Shown here in pieces: positions 46,301 to 53,392 of a DNA stretch of 64,000 nucleotides; the first letter of the stretch is position 1, and each line of letters opens with the position of its first letter. This stretch comes from Leeuwenhoekiella polynyae (GTDB lineage Bacteria; Bacteroidota; Bacteroidia; Flavobacteriales; Flavobacteriaceae). A program made the position numbers and the translations under genes. The notes under the pieces are model-generated. The model was not told the DNA's origin. It saw only the letters and a list, made by a program, of their open reading frames with translations, and did no database searches. The DNA is taken from the NCBI RefSeq assembly GCF_042683665.1, contig NZ_JBHUOO010000012.1; one strand, 5' to 3'.

Positions 46301-49300
46301 GATGCCGGTAACTATACCTTGACTCAGCCTGGTTTATCGGCTGATATTAATCCATTGACTCTTGTTGTTGAAGCCGATGCACAGACTAAAGTATATGGTT
46401 CAGCTGATCCATCTTTAACCTATCAGGTCACATCAGGCTCTTTAATTGGAAGTGATGCTTTTAGCGGTAGTTTGACTAGAATAAGCGGAGAAACTGTAGG
46501 TACTTATGAAATTACCCAAGGAAGTTTGGGATTGAATAGCAATTACGATTTAAGTTATATCAGTAATGATTTAACGATTAGTAAAGCTACTATTACGGTT
46601 ACAGCAGATAATCAGACTAAGATTTACGGTGCAGCAGATCCTGCTTTAACGGTAAGTTACAGTGGTTTTGAAAACGGAGATTCTGAATTAGATTTAGAAG
46701 GTACATTGAATGTAACCCGTACAACAGGCGAATCTGTTGGTAGTTATGTTATCAGTGCTTCCGGAGCTACTTCTACGAATTATGATATCACTTATATAGC
46801 TGGTAGTTTTGAAATCATTCCTGCTGCTTTAACAATTACCGCTGATGATCAGACTAAGGTTTATGGAGAATCAGATCCTGCTTTAACGGTAAGTTACAGT
46901 GGTTTTGAAAACGGAGATTCTGAATTAGATTTAGGAGGTACATTGAATATCAGTAGAAACTCTGGCGAGGCTGTTGGCAGTTATGTTATCAGTGCTTCCG
47001 GAACTACTTCTACGAATTATGATATCACTTATATAGATGGGGATTTTGAAATCATTCCTGCTGCTTTAACAATTACCGCTGATGATCAGACTAAGGTTTA
47101 TGGAGAATCAGATCCTGCTTTAACGGTAAGTTACAGTGGTTTTGAAAACGGAGATTCTGAATCAGATTTAGGAGGTACATTGAGTGTAATACGCGCAACA
47201 GGTGAGGGTGTTGGTAGTTATGTTATCAGTGCTTCTGGTGTAACATCAATGAACTATGATATCACCTATGTGGCTGGTAGTTTTGAAATTACCCCTGCTG
47301 CTTTAACAATCACGGCAGATGATCAGACTAAGATTTATGGAGAATCAGATCCTGCTTTGACGGTAAGTTACAGTGGTTTTGAAAACGGAGATTCTGAATC
47401 AGATTTAGGAGGTACATTGAACATCAGTAGAACCTCTGGCGAGGCTGTTGGCAGTTATGTTATCAGTGTTTCTGGAGCAACATCAATGAATTACAGCATC
47501 ACCTATATAGATGGGAATTTTGAAATTACTCCTGCTGCTTTAACAATCACCGCAGACGATCAGACTAAGGTTTATGGAGAATCAGATCCTGATTTAACGG
47601 TAAGTTACAGTGGCTTTGAAAACGGAGATTCTGAATCAGATTTAGGAGGCACATTGAGTGTAATACGCGCAACAGGTGAGGGTGTTGGTAGTTATGTTAT
47701 CAGTGCTTCCGGAGCAACATCAATGAATTACAGCATCACCTATGTGGCTGGTAGTTTTGAAATTACCCCTGCTGCTTTAACAATCACCGCAGACGATCAG
47801 ACTAAGGTTTATGGAGAATCAGATCCTGCCTTAACGGTAAGTTACAGTGGTTTTGAAAACGGAGATTCTGAGTCAGATTTAGGAGGTACATTGAGTGTAA
47901 TACGCGCAACAGGTGAGGCTGTTGGTAGTTATGTTATCAGTGCTTCTGGAGCAACATCAATGAACTATGATATCACCTATGTGGCTGGTAGTTTTGAAAT
48001 CACTCCTACTGCTTTAACAATCACCGCAGACGATCAAACTAAGGTTTATGGAGAATCAGATCCTGCCTTAACGGTAAGTTATAGTGGTTTTGAAAATGGA
48101 GATTCTGAATCAGATTTAGGAGGTGCATTGAATGTAACCCGTACAACGGGCGAATCTGTTGGCAGTTATGTTATCAGTGCTTCTGGAGCAACATCAATGA
48201 ACTATGATATCACCTATGTGGCTGGTAGTTTTGAAATCACCCCCGCTGCTTTAACAATCACGGCAGATGATCAGACTAAGGTTTACGGTGCAGCAGATCC
48301 TGCTTTAACGGTAAGTTATAGTGGTTTTGAAAACGGAGATTCTGAATCAGATTTAGGAGGTACATTGAACATCAGTAGAACAATAGGCGAATCTGTTGGC
48401 AGTTATGTTATCAGTGCTTCCGGAGCTACTTCTACGAATTATGATGTCACCTATATAGACGGGGATTTTGAAATCACCCCTGCTAGTCAAACTATAACTT
48501 TTAATCCATTACCAGTATTAAATTTAGAATCTGATGATGATTTTCAGCTTCAAGCTGTGGCTTCATCAGGTTTACCGGTAAGCTACTCCTATACGTATAC
48601 CTCAGATGTTCCTGCAGCAATGGTGAGTGCTGATGGTTTTGTAAGCCTGGTACAGTCGGGTAATATTGTCATTACAGCATCACAGTCTGGAAATGAGAAT
48701 TATTCTCCCGCTACGCCTGTCTCTCAAGAATTAGAGATAACAAGTTCAGAAGCTTCTATTAGAAGTTTGTTTATAGGTGATGAAGTATTTACAAATCCAG
48801 ATTCACAAATTATCTATGTTATAGATTGTGATGAGACAGCACAGGAGCTCGTAGTTTCTTATGAGACAGAGGAGAATGCTGAAAGTGATTCTCCAAAATC
48901 ATTTACTGTTGATGTATCAAAACCGGGAATCTATCGCTATGCTATTACTATAAGTTCTCAGGATGGTACCAATACTATGACGTATAATATTGAGATTCAT
49001 AAGCGCTTTATTTTTGATGAAATTGTAGTACAGAAATTCAATAATACATTGCTAGTGAATAATAATCCTGCTACTAATGGTGGGTATAGGTTTGTAGCTT
49101 TTACGTGGTATAAAAACGGAAATGTTGTAGGAAACGGACAATACTTTTCAGAAGGAGATGAAGCAACAGATATGCTTGATCCATTAGCGAATTATAGTGT
49201 AACCCTTACCACTGAAGAAGGAGATGTATTGAGCACTTGTGATTTTACAATCGAGTTAGATGTTAGCAGTAAAATAAAATTAGCTCCAAATCCTGTACAG

Positions 49301-49519
49301 GTAAATGCATCAACAACACTTTTTGCAAATTTCGAAAAAGAAGAACTAAAGAATATGAAGGTATCCATTCTAACTATGAGTGGAACCTTGATAGATACAT
49401 TCTATACCAGTTCTTCAAAATCAACTATTCAAATGCCTGCAAGTATACAAGCAGGAGTATATATTTTAGTTTGCGAAACCTCAAGGCAAACACAAACTGT
49501 ACAATTTATCGTTCATTAA
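40331..49519 (+). CDS. Giant T9SS-secreted repeat protein (16 YDG + 9 MBG repeats)
   Basis: A 3062-residue secreted protein. The order is: signal peptide (about 1-22); an N-terminal beta domain (about 24-250) starting LAAGDIAFVGYNTDNPDGFAFITLTDIPAGTIIYFTD; bacterial Ig-like domains (about 260-615); 16 YDG repeats of 87 residues (619-2008) with the core DKEYDGTT; nine MBG-type repeats of 78-79 residues (2009-2718) with DQTKVYGESDP and YSGFENGDS; more beta-sandwich; and a type A T9SS sorting domain (about 2978-3062, KLAPNPV...). It is predicted to be exported by the type IX system and anchored on the surface as a filamentous adhesin. Repeats are nearly identical at DNA level. Confidence 0.93.
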   Translation: MQKLLLTLLLITSCFGYNLNSQSLAAGDIAFVGYNTDNPDGFAFITLTDIPAGTIIYFTDQGWSSFNNTWYSNGEDHIIWTAPSGGLSMGTIVSVVESTSDSFTSSYGTANLASGYSGFSLSAGDSMIAYTSGTGAAPPNPNFLAAIYGDDNYAGVPGCDDSVTKWFDCQNCTQINVDCNTTSVSTSDLPTGLTNGVNAVALFPDSFLEQDNAQYTGTLTGTVEQVRIAINNRNNWSFNDGIGTNNTTSPYNFAAGTFSSPNITPEVTNTAPSVGGTTAGQTVNDNATINLFSGITITDADGDNVTATISLDNNAKGVITGASSGTGPYTITSRGAAAMQTALRSLSFNSTDNRTATSETTIFTVTINDGTENTIDNTTTVISSAVAPTVSSVSVPSNDTYIISQNLDFTVNFNEAVTVNTGGGTPELSLTIGGTARQATLLGGSGTTNLQFRYTVQSGDLDTDGIAIGTLATGGGTLRDSGGKDANLTLNAIGATTNVLVDAVAPRVSSIVRQNPTTSPTNADALVWDVTFSEAVSNTSIDDFTVTGTTATIASVTNPSGTVYRVTVSGGDLAGLNGTVTLGFSGSQDISDVAGNALTNTTPTGTNTNTFVVENKIPLTITGLTGEDKEYDGTTAATASGTASLSGVVGADDVSLSGTPVFTFASADAGTGIAITTTGYTISGADAGNYTLTQPTLSADITTKALTITGITGDDKEYDGTTAATASGTASLSGIESTDVVSLGGTSVFTFASADVGTGIAITTTGYTISGADAGNYTLTQPTLSADITTKAVTIAGLTGDDKEYDGTTAATASGTASLSGVETTDVVSLGGTPVFTFASADVGTGIGITTTGYTISGADAGNYTLTQPGLSADITTKALTITGITGDDKEYDGTTTATATGTASLSGVETTDVVSLGGTPVFTFASADVGTGIAITTTGYTISGADAGNYTLTQPTLSADITTKALTITGITGDDKEYDGTTAATASGTASLSGVVGADVVSLGGTPVFTFGSADVGTGITITTTGYTISGADAGNYTLTQPGLSADITTKALTITGITGDDKEYDGTTAATASGTASLSGIESTDVVSLGGTPVFTFASADVSTGIAITTTGYTISGTDAGNYTLTQPTLSADITTKALTITGITGDDKEYDGTTAATASGTASLSGVETTDVVSLGGTPVFTFASADVGTGIVINTTGYTLSGADAGNYTLNQPGLSADITTKALTITGITGDNKEYDGTTAATASGTASLSGVESTDAVSLSGTPVFTFTSADVGTGIAITTTGYTISGADAGNYTLTQPDLSADITTKAVTITGITGDDKEYDGTTVATASGTASLSGLETTDVVSLGGTPVFTFASADVGTGIAITTTGYTISGADAGNYTLTQPGLSADITSKAVTITGITGDNKEYDGTTAATASGTASLRGLESTDVVSLGGTPVFTFGSADVGTGITITTTGYTISGADAGNYTLTQPGLSADITTKALTITGITGDDKEYDGTTTATATGTASLSGVETTDVVSLGGTPVFSFASADVGTGIAITTTGYTISGTDAGNYSLTQPTLAADITTKALTITGITGDDKEYDGTTTATATGTASLSGVESTDVVSLGGTPVFTFASTDVGTGIAITTTGYTISGADAGNYTLTQPTLSADITTKALTITGITGDDKEYDGTTAATASGTASLSGVETTDVVSLGGTPVFTFASADVGTGIAITTTGYTISGTDAGNYTLTQPTLSADITTKALTITGITGDNKEYDGTTAATATGTASLNGVESTDVVSLGGTPVFTFASADVGTGIGITTTGYTISGTDAGNYTLTQPTLSADITTKALTITGITGDDKEYDGTTAATATGTASLSGIESTDVVSLGGTPVFTFASADVGIGIGITTTGYTISGTDAGNYTLTQPTLSADITTKALTITGITGDDKEYDGTTAATATGTASLSGVESTDVVSLGGTPVFTFASADVGTGIAITTTGYTISGADAGNYTLTQPGLSADINPLTLVVEADAQTKVYGSADPSLTYQVTSGSLIGSDAFSGSLTRISGETVGTYEITQGSLGLNSNYDLSYISNDLTISKATITVTADNQTKIYGAADPALTVSYSGFENGDSELDLEGTLNVTRTTGESVGSYVISASGATSTNYDITYIAGSFEIIPAALTITADDQTKVYGESDPALTVSYSGFENGDSELDLGGTLNISRNSGEAVGSYVISASGTTSTNYDITYIDGDFEIIPAALTITADDQTKVYGESDPALTVSYSGFENGDSESDLGGTLSVIRATGEGVGSYVISASGVTSMNYDITYVAGSFEITPAALTITADDQTKIYGESDPALTVSYSGFENGDSESDLGGTLNISRTSGEAVGSYVISVSGATSMNYSITYIDGNFEITPAALTITADDQTKVYGESDPDLTVSYSGFENGDSESDLGGTLSVIRATGEGVGSYVISASGATSMNYSITYVAGSFEITPAALTITADDQTKVYGESDPALTVSYSGFENGDSESDLGGTLSVIRATGEAVGSYVISASGATSMNYDITYVAGSFEITPTALTITADDQTKVYGESDPALTVSYSGFENGDSESDLGGALNVTRTTGESVGSYVISASGATSMNYDITYVAGSFEITPAALTITADDQTKVYGAADPALTVSYSGFENGDSESDLGGTLNISRTIGESVGSYVISASGATSTNYDVTYIDGDFEITPASQTITFNPLPVLNLESDDDFQLQAVASSGLPVSYSYTYTSDVPAAMVSADGFVSLVQSGNIVITASQSGNENYSPATPVSQELEITSSEASIRSLFIGDEVFTNPDSQIIYVIDCDETAQELVVSYETEENAESDSPKSFTVDVSKPGIYRYAITISSQDGTNTMTYNIEIHKRFIFDEIVVQKFNNTLLVNNNPATNGGYRFVAFTWYKNGNVVGNGQYFSEGDEATDMLDPLANYSVTLTTEEGDVLSTCDFTIELDVSSKIKLAPNPVQVNASTTLFANFEKEELKNMKVSILTMSGTLIDTFYTSSSKSTIQMPASIQAGVYILVCETSRQTQTVQFIVH
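42185..46354 (+). repeat. YDG repeat array, 16 units of 261 bp
   Basis: Sixteen in-frame tandem units, each exactly 261 bp except that the last is 6 bp shorter. Units begin LTITGITGDDKEYDG and end LSADITTKA. Blocks of perfect identity up to about 190 bp occur between distant units (for example near 42907 and 44734), showing recombination inside the array. Confidence 0.93.
46355..48484 (+). repeat. MBG repeat array, 9 units of ~237 bp
   Basis: The first unit (46355-46588) is divergent and 234 bp; eight further units of exactly 237 bp start at 46589. The core is DQTKVYGESDPALTVSYSGFENGDS. Variant blocks (LSVIRATGE, LNISRTSGE, LNVTRTTGE) are shuffled among units. Confidence 0.9.
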
Positions 49520-49533
49520 ATAACCGGCAATAG

Positions 49534-50406
49534 ATGAAGTTTTTTATAAATACAATAAAGCAAGTGAGTAGTATGTCTAAAACCCTAATACTCGTATTAT
49601 TTTTAGGTTCTACTGCTCTGCAGGCACAACATAAGAATGAAGTTGTTGTGCATATCAACGGCCCCGTTTCGGTTCTGGAATATGATGTTATAGATGATTC
49701 AGCAGCCTTAGATAATGGAATTGGTTTTGGTCTGGAGTATGGAAGGTATCTTTCTGATAATTGGAGTTTAAGGACTGGTGTGGCTTTGCAACGCTATAGT
49801 GGAAATGCAAAACTCAATCGTATTGAAGGTGATTATCTTACACAAGATTCTGAAGCCGAAAGCTTTGAGTTTAGATATGAGTTCACAAACTTTAAAGAGA
49901 AGCAAGAGGCTTCTTATGTTCAAATCCCCTTAATCCTACAATATGAAGGAAGCGGCACTACCCGCTTTTTTGCAGCAGGAGGGGTGAAGGTAGGTGTTTT
50001 AGCAAGTAGTGATTACGAGTCAGAAGCAGATTTATTAACTACTGCCGGATATTATGAGCAATACGACGCGTTGTTAGAAGGGCCTAAATTTGCAGGCTTC
50101 GGTAACTTCGGAAAGTACACTTGGAGTTCAGATGATTTACAATTGAAGACCAATGTGATGCTGAGCCTTGAAACCGGTCTTAAATTACCTGTTTCTAAAT
50201 GTAGTTATTTCTATGTAAGCGTTTATTTAGATTATGGTCTGGTCAATATTTTTGATGATACATCAGGTAATAGACTGTTGGAATACAATACAGAACCTCA
50301 AGTCAACTTTACAGGAAATAGTATTTTAAAGTCTGCTCCAGGAGAAGTAGAAGATATCAAAACAATATCCTTTGGGTTTAAGCTAAAATATAGTTTAGGG
50401 TTTTAA
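49534..50406 (+). CDS. Outer membrane beta-barrel protein paired with the giant adhesin
   Basis: A 290-residue protein with a signal peptide (core KTLILVLFLGSTALQAQ). The mature part alternates short amphipathic strands (GIGFGLEYGRYLSDNWSLRTGVALQRY, ASYVQIPLILQYE, NVMLSLETGLKLPV) and ends in FGFKLKYSLGF, a proper BAM signal with C-terminal Phe. This is an OmpA/PorT-like eight-to-ten-strand barrel. It follows the giant gene by 14 bp, and so may anchor or assist its surface display, by analogy with SprF next to SprB; it is not itself a clear PorP/SprF protein. A second in-frame ATG (49573) is an alternative start. Confidence 0.82.
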   Translation: MKFFINTIKQVSSMSKTLILVLFLGSTALQAQHKNEVVVHINGPVSVLEYDVIDDSAALDNGIGFGLEYGRYLSDNWSLRTGVALQRYSGNAKLNRIEGDYLTQDSEAESFEFRYEFTNFKEKQEASYVQIPLILQYEGSGTTRFFAAGGVKVGVLASSDYESEADLLTTAGYYEQYDALLEGPKFAGFGNFGKYTWSSDDLQLKTNVMLSLETGLKLPVSKCSYFYVSVYLDYGLVNIFDDTSGNRLLEYNTEPQVNFTGNSILKSAPGEVEDIKTISFGFKLKYSLGF

Positions 50407-50463
50407 TTAATGTGACTTGAAAACTTCAGAAGTTAAATACATATTAAAGAATTTAAATAGGAC

Positions 50464-50491
50464 TTGATTGAAGTACTGTGGGCTAATTTTG
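50464..50491 (+). promoter_or_regulatory. Promoter of the MDR oxidoreductase gene
   Basis: TTG (50464-50466), a 17-bp spacer and TAATTTTG (50484-50491), a full Bacteroidota consensus. It lies inside the longer open frame that begins at 50468, so the true start must be the ATG at 50507. Confidence 0.65.
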
Positions 50492-50506
50492 CATAAAAAG
50501 AATGTT

Positions 50507-51502
50507 ATGACACAGACAATTTTGTTCAATAAGAGACCAGAAGGAGCGCCAACTTCAGATAGTTTTAAATTTATAGAGGAAGCAGTTGGTGAGCCACAGG
50601 AAGGAGAATTACTGGTAGAACCGCGTTACGTTTCTGTAGATCCGTATTTGAGGGGGCGTATGAACGATACCAAATCCTATGTGCCGCCTTTTCAGGTGGG
50701 TGAGCCTATGACCTCTGGAGTAGTTGGAGAAGTGATCACTTCAAAAAACGAGAACTTTAAAGCAGGAGATTTTGTTTCTAAAGTTATGCCATGGAAGCAA
50801 CAGCAAGTCATCACTACAGACGACCTGCAAAAAGTAGACGCAAATCAAGCACCACTTTCTGCTTATTTGGGAGTTTTAGGAATGACCGGATTAACGGCTT
50901 ACAACGGTCTTATGGAAATAGGGAAGCCTCAAAAAGGGGAGACCTTGTTGATTTCTGGAGCTGCAGGAGCTGTAGGAAGTATCGTGGGACAAATAGGTAA
51001 GATATTAGGATTACGTGTGGTAGGTATCGCAGGAAGTGACGAAAAGATAGACCTGTTGAAAGACAAATTTGGTTTTGATGCCGGTATCAATTATAAGGAA
51101 ACATCAGATATTAAAAGTGCCATCGGTGATGCTTGTCCTGATGGTGTGGATATTTATTTTGATAATGTAGGAGGTGATATCTCAGATGCAGTACTCTATC
51201 ACATCAATAAATTTGCCCGTATTATCAATTGTGGAGCTATCGCAGTATATAATAAAACTTCTATACCTCAAAGCCTGAGTGTACAACCCTTTTTAATTAA
51301 GAATAGTGCGCTGATGCAAGGTTTTATAGTTTCTAATTATGCGTCTAAGTTTGAAGAGGCTATAAAGCAATTGGCACAGTGGTTACAAGAAGATAAGCTG
51401 GATTATTCTGAAACTGTTGTAGAAGGTTTTGAAAATATTCCTCAAGCATTTTTAGATCTTTTTGAGGGTAAGAATAAAGGTAAAATGGTGGTTAAGGTTT
51501 AA
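50507..51502 (+). CDS. NADP-dependent oxidoreductase (zinc-free MDR, alkenal reductase-like)
   Basis: A 331-residue cytosolic medium-chain reductase of the prostaglandin reductase/CurA type. It has the N-terminal RPEGAPTSDSF and VDPYLRGRMN, the cofactor motif SGAAGAVGSIVGQIGKILG, and FDNVGGDISDAVL. Zinc ligands of alcohol dehydrogenases are absent, as expected. Such enzymes reduce reactive alkenals, quinones or related enones with NADPH. The start at 50507 is set by the promoter just upstream. It is monocistronic and unrelated to the adhesin locus before it. Confidence 0.92.
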   Translation: MTQTILFNKRPEGAPTSDSFKFIEEAVGEPQEGELLVEPRYVSVDPYLRGRMNDTKSYVPPFQVGEPMTSGVVGEVITSKNENFKAGDFVSKVMPWKQQQVITTDDLQKVDANQAPLSAYLGVLGMTGLTAYNGLMEIGKPQKGETLLISGAAGAVGSIVGQIGKILGLRVVGIAGSDEKIDLLKDKFGFDAGINYKETSDIKSAIGDACPDGVDIYFDNVGGDISDAVLYHINKFARIINCGAIAVYNKTSIPQSLSVQPFLIKNSALMQGFIVSNYASKFEEAIKQLAQWLQEDKLDYSETVVEGFENIPQAFLDLFEGKNKGKMVVKV

Positions 51503-51627
51503 TCTCTTAAATAACACAGAATTTAAAATGCTCCGAGACTCAATAACGATTGATACCCGGGGCATTTTTTATATTCATTTTTGAATAAAGAATCTTTTTA
51601 CACAGAATTCAGGTAATTAAACTCAAC

Positions 51628-52392
51628 TCAATTCCAGATGCCATTTGCCTGAGTCAGTATCACAGGAGCAGCATCGGTAACTAAAATCGTATGTTCGTGC
51701 TGTGTGACATAACCGCCTCTGTTGCCTACAAGCGTCCACCCGTCATTCAATTCTACCGCTGTGTTGGATCTGGTTGAAATGAAGGTTTCGATAGCTACCG
51801 TAGTATTCTTCTTAAAGCGTTCGCGATTGCTGCGTACCCGATAGTTTAGGATGTTGTCAGGTGCTTCATGCAGACTTCTGCCTACACCATGGCCGGCAAG
51901 GTTTTCAATGACCTTAAAGCCTTTCTTCTTCGCTTCGGTTTCTATAAGATGACCAACGTCTGCAATCTTAACACCATCTTTAATACGATTGATTGCTTTT
52001 TGTAGAATGTATTTAGACGCATCTACCAGCGGCTGGTGGTTATGCAGATCTTTATCCAATATAAACGAACCTCCGTTGTCTGACCAGAAGCCATTGAGTT
52101 CTGCAGAAACGTCTATGTTGATCAAGTCACCTTCTTTTAAGATTTTCTTAGTAGAAGGAATACCGTGAGCAGCTTCTGTATTTACACTGATGCATGTATA
52201 ACCGGGAAAACCATACGTCTCAAAAGGAGCTGATTTGGCTCCGTGCTTTTTCAGAAGCTTACCACCATAAGCGTCTAGTTCTTTAGTAGACATTCCAACT
52301 TTTGCATACTCACGCATCAGTCTAAGCGTTGTGGCAACCACTTCACTTATTTTTTGCATTCCTACTAATTCAGATTCTTTAGTAATAGACAT
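51628..52392 (-). CDS. map: Methionine aminopeptidase type I
   Basis: A 254-residue cytosolic enzyme that removes the initiator Met. The metal site is complete: two Asp in NIDVSAELNGFWSDN, His in AGHGVGRSLHE, Glu in AIETF and Glu in TQHEHT. A TAACTTTG promoter box (minus strand, 52421-52414) lies 21 bp upstream of the ATG at 52392, so the longer open frame (to 52521) is not the start; MSITKESELVGMQKISEVV is the normal N-terminus. The overall length suits a form without the zinc-finger extension. Confidence 0.94.
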   Translation of the reverse strand: MSITKESELVGMQKISEVVATTLRLMREYAKVGMSTKELDAYGGKLLKKHGAKSAPFETYGFPGYTCISVNTEAAHGIPSTKKILKEGDLINIDVSAELNGFWSDNGGSFILDKDLHNHQPLVDASKYILQKAINRIKDGVKIADVGHLIETEAKKKGFKVIENLAGHGVGRSLHEAPDNILNYRVRSNRERFKKNTTVAIETFISTRSNTAVELNDGWTLVGNRGGYVTQHEHTILVTDAAPVILTQANGIWN

Positions 52393-52413
52393 TTGTGGGA
52401 TTTTGTGTTGCTG

Positions 52414-52421
52414 CAAAGTTA
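52414..52421 (-). promoter_or_regulatory. -7 promoter box of map
   Basis: On the minus strand TAACTTTG matches TAnnTTTG fully, 21 bp before the map ATG. It decides against the longer upstream frame. No clear -33 TTG is seen. Confidence 0.45.
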
Positions 52422-52570
52422 GCCTTTTAAAAATATGAATGGAACGTAAAGCAAGACATGCCGATGAATTTTGGGATTGAGAATAAGTTTTTGCGCTATT
52501 CTTCGTTAGTAACTGTAACAATTACGTTTTAAAAGATGTCTTTTAATAGGAGTAACTTAGAAATAAGCAG

Positions 52571-53308
52571 ATGAAGCATATAGACTATCTTGAGGAGTGT
52601 TTAGAAGAATTACCGGAAGGGTATGTGTTTACTCATGAGGAGTTTAAAGATATTCCCGGTTCAGAAGAGGCGATCGAAAGATACCTCAATAGCTTATCCA
52701 AAAAGGGAACAATCAATAAGTTGGCTAAAGATAAATTTTACAAACCACTTATAGCTGTAGAAGAAAATCTATCGCTCAAACCGTATGAAGTTGTTAAAGA
52801 TTTTCTTTTTAAAGATGGAAAACAAATAGGCTACCTTACCGGTTTCAGTAGTATTGCCGCTTTGAGTTTTGACCATACCAACCCTACGCAAATCGAACTT
52901 GGTATAGCAGAAGTACGCAATCCCTTAAAACGGGGACCTTTTAAAATAACATTTATAAAACAGGATAATCCTATCGTTCCAGCGCATATTCCCTATTTTA
53001 GAGTGTTAGATGTGTTGCGATTTATACACAAAACTACAGTTGTTACGCCAGACGAAATGTGTTTTTACATCACACAGCAGTTAACCGCTTTTACAGGAAG
53101 AGAACATCAAACACTCATCAAGCTTGCTCAGGCATATAATGCACGTACCCGAGCACTTACAGGAGCTCTTATAGAAAAGATAGGCTACGTTAAGCCAGAG
53201 GTTTTAGAACTTTTAAAAGCATCTATTGCCGGCTGTACTTCTTTTACCTATCACATAACACCTAAAAATCTACCCAATGCTAAAAACTGGAAGATTATAT
53301 GTGATTAA
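52571..53308 (+). CDS. AbiEi-like/DUF6088-type protein, orphan
   Basis: A 245-residue protein. The N-terminal part (about 1-75: EECLEELPEGYVFTHEEFKDI, IERYLNSLSKKGTINKLAKDKFYKP) is a winged helix as in DUF6088/AbiEi antitoxins, which repress the operon of type IV toxin-antitoxin systems. The C-terminal part (LTGFSSIAALSFD..., IPYFRVLDVLRFI) matches the family too. The usual partner, a nucleotidyltransferase toxin of the AbiEii type, is not adjacent: the flanking genes are map and an acyl-ACP desaturase. It may be an orphan antitoxin or a recruited regulator. Confidence 0.7.
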   Translation: MKHIDYLEECLEELPEGYVFTHEEFKDIPGSEEAIERYLNSLSKKGTINKLAKDKFYKPLIAVEENLSLKPYEVVKDFLFKDGKQIGYLTGFSSIAALSFDHTNPTQIELGIAEVRNPLKRGPFKITFIKQDNPIVPAHIPYFRVLDVLRFIHKTTVVTPDEMCFYITQQLTAFTGREHQTLIKLAQAYNARTRALTGALIEKIGYVKPEVLELLKASIAGCTSFTYHITPKNLPNAKNWKIICD

Positions 53309-53334
53309 GATCCTTTATTCTGAAATTATATTAA

Positions 53335-53372
53335 TAACAATCCCCGATAAACAGTGTTTACCGGGGATTGTT
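53335..53372. terminator. Strong bidirectional terminator
   Basis: Arms AACAATCCCCG/CGGGGATTGTT are extended by TAAAC/GTTTA around a 3-nt loop, with T-rich flanks on both strands. It separates the convergent AbiEi-like and desaturase genes. Confidence 0.9.
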
Positions 53373-53392
53373 ATTTTAAAGAAGTTGAACTA

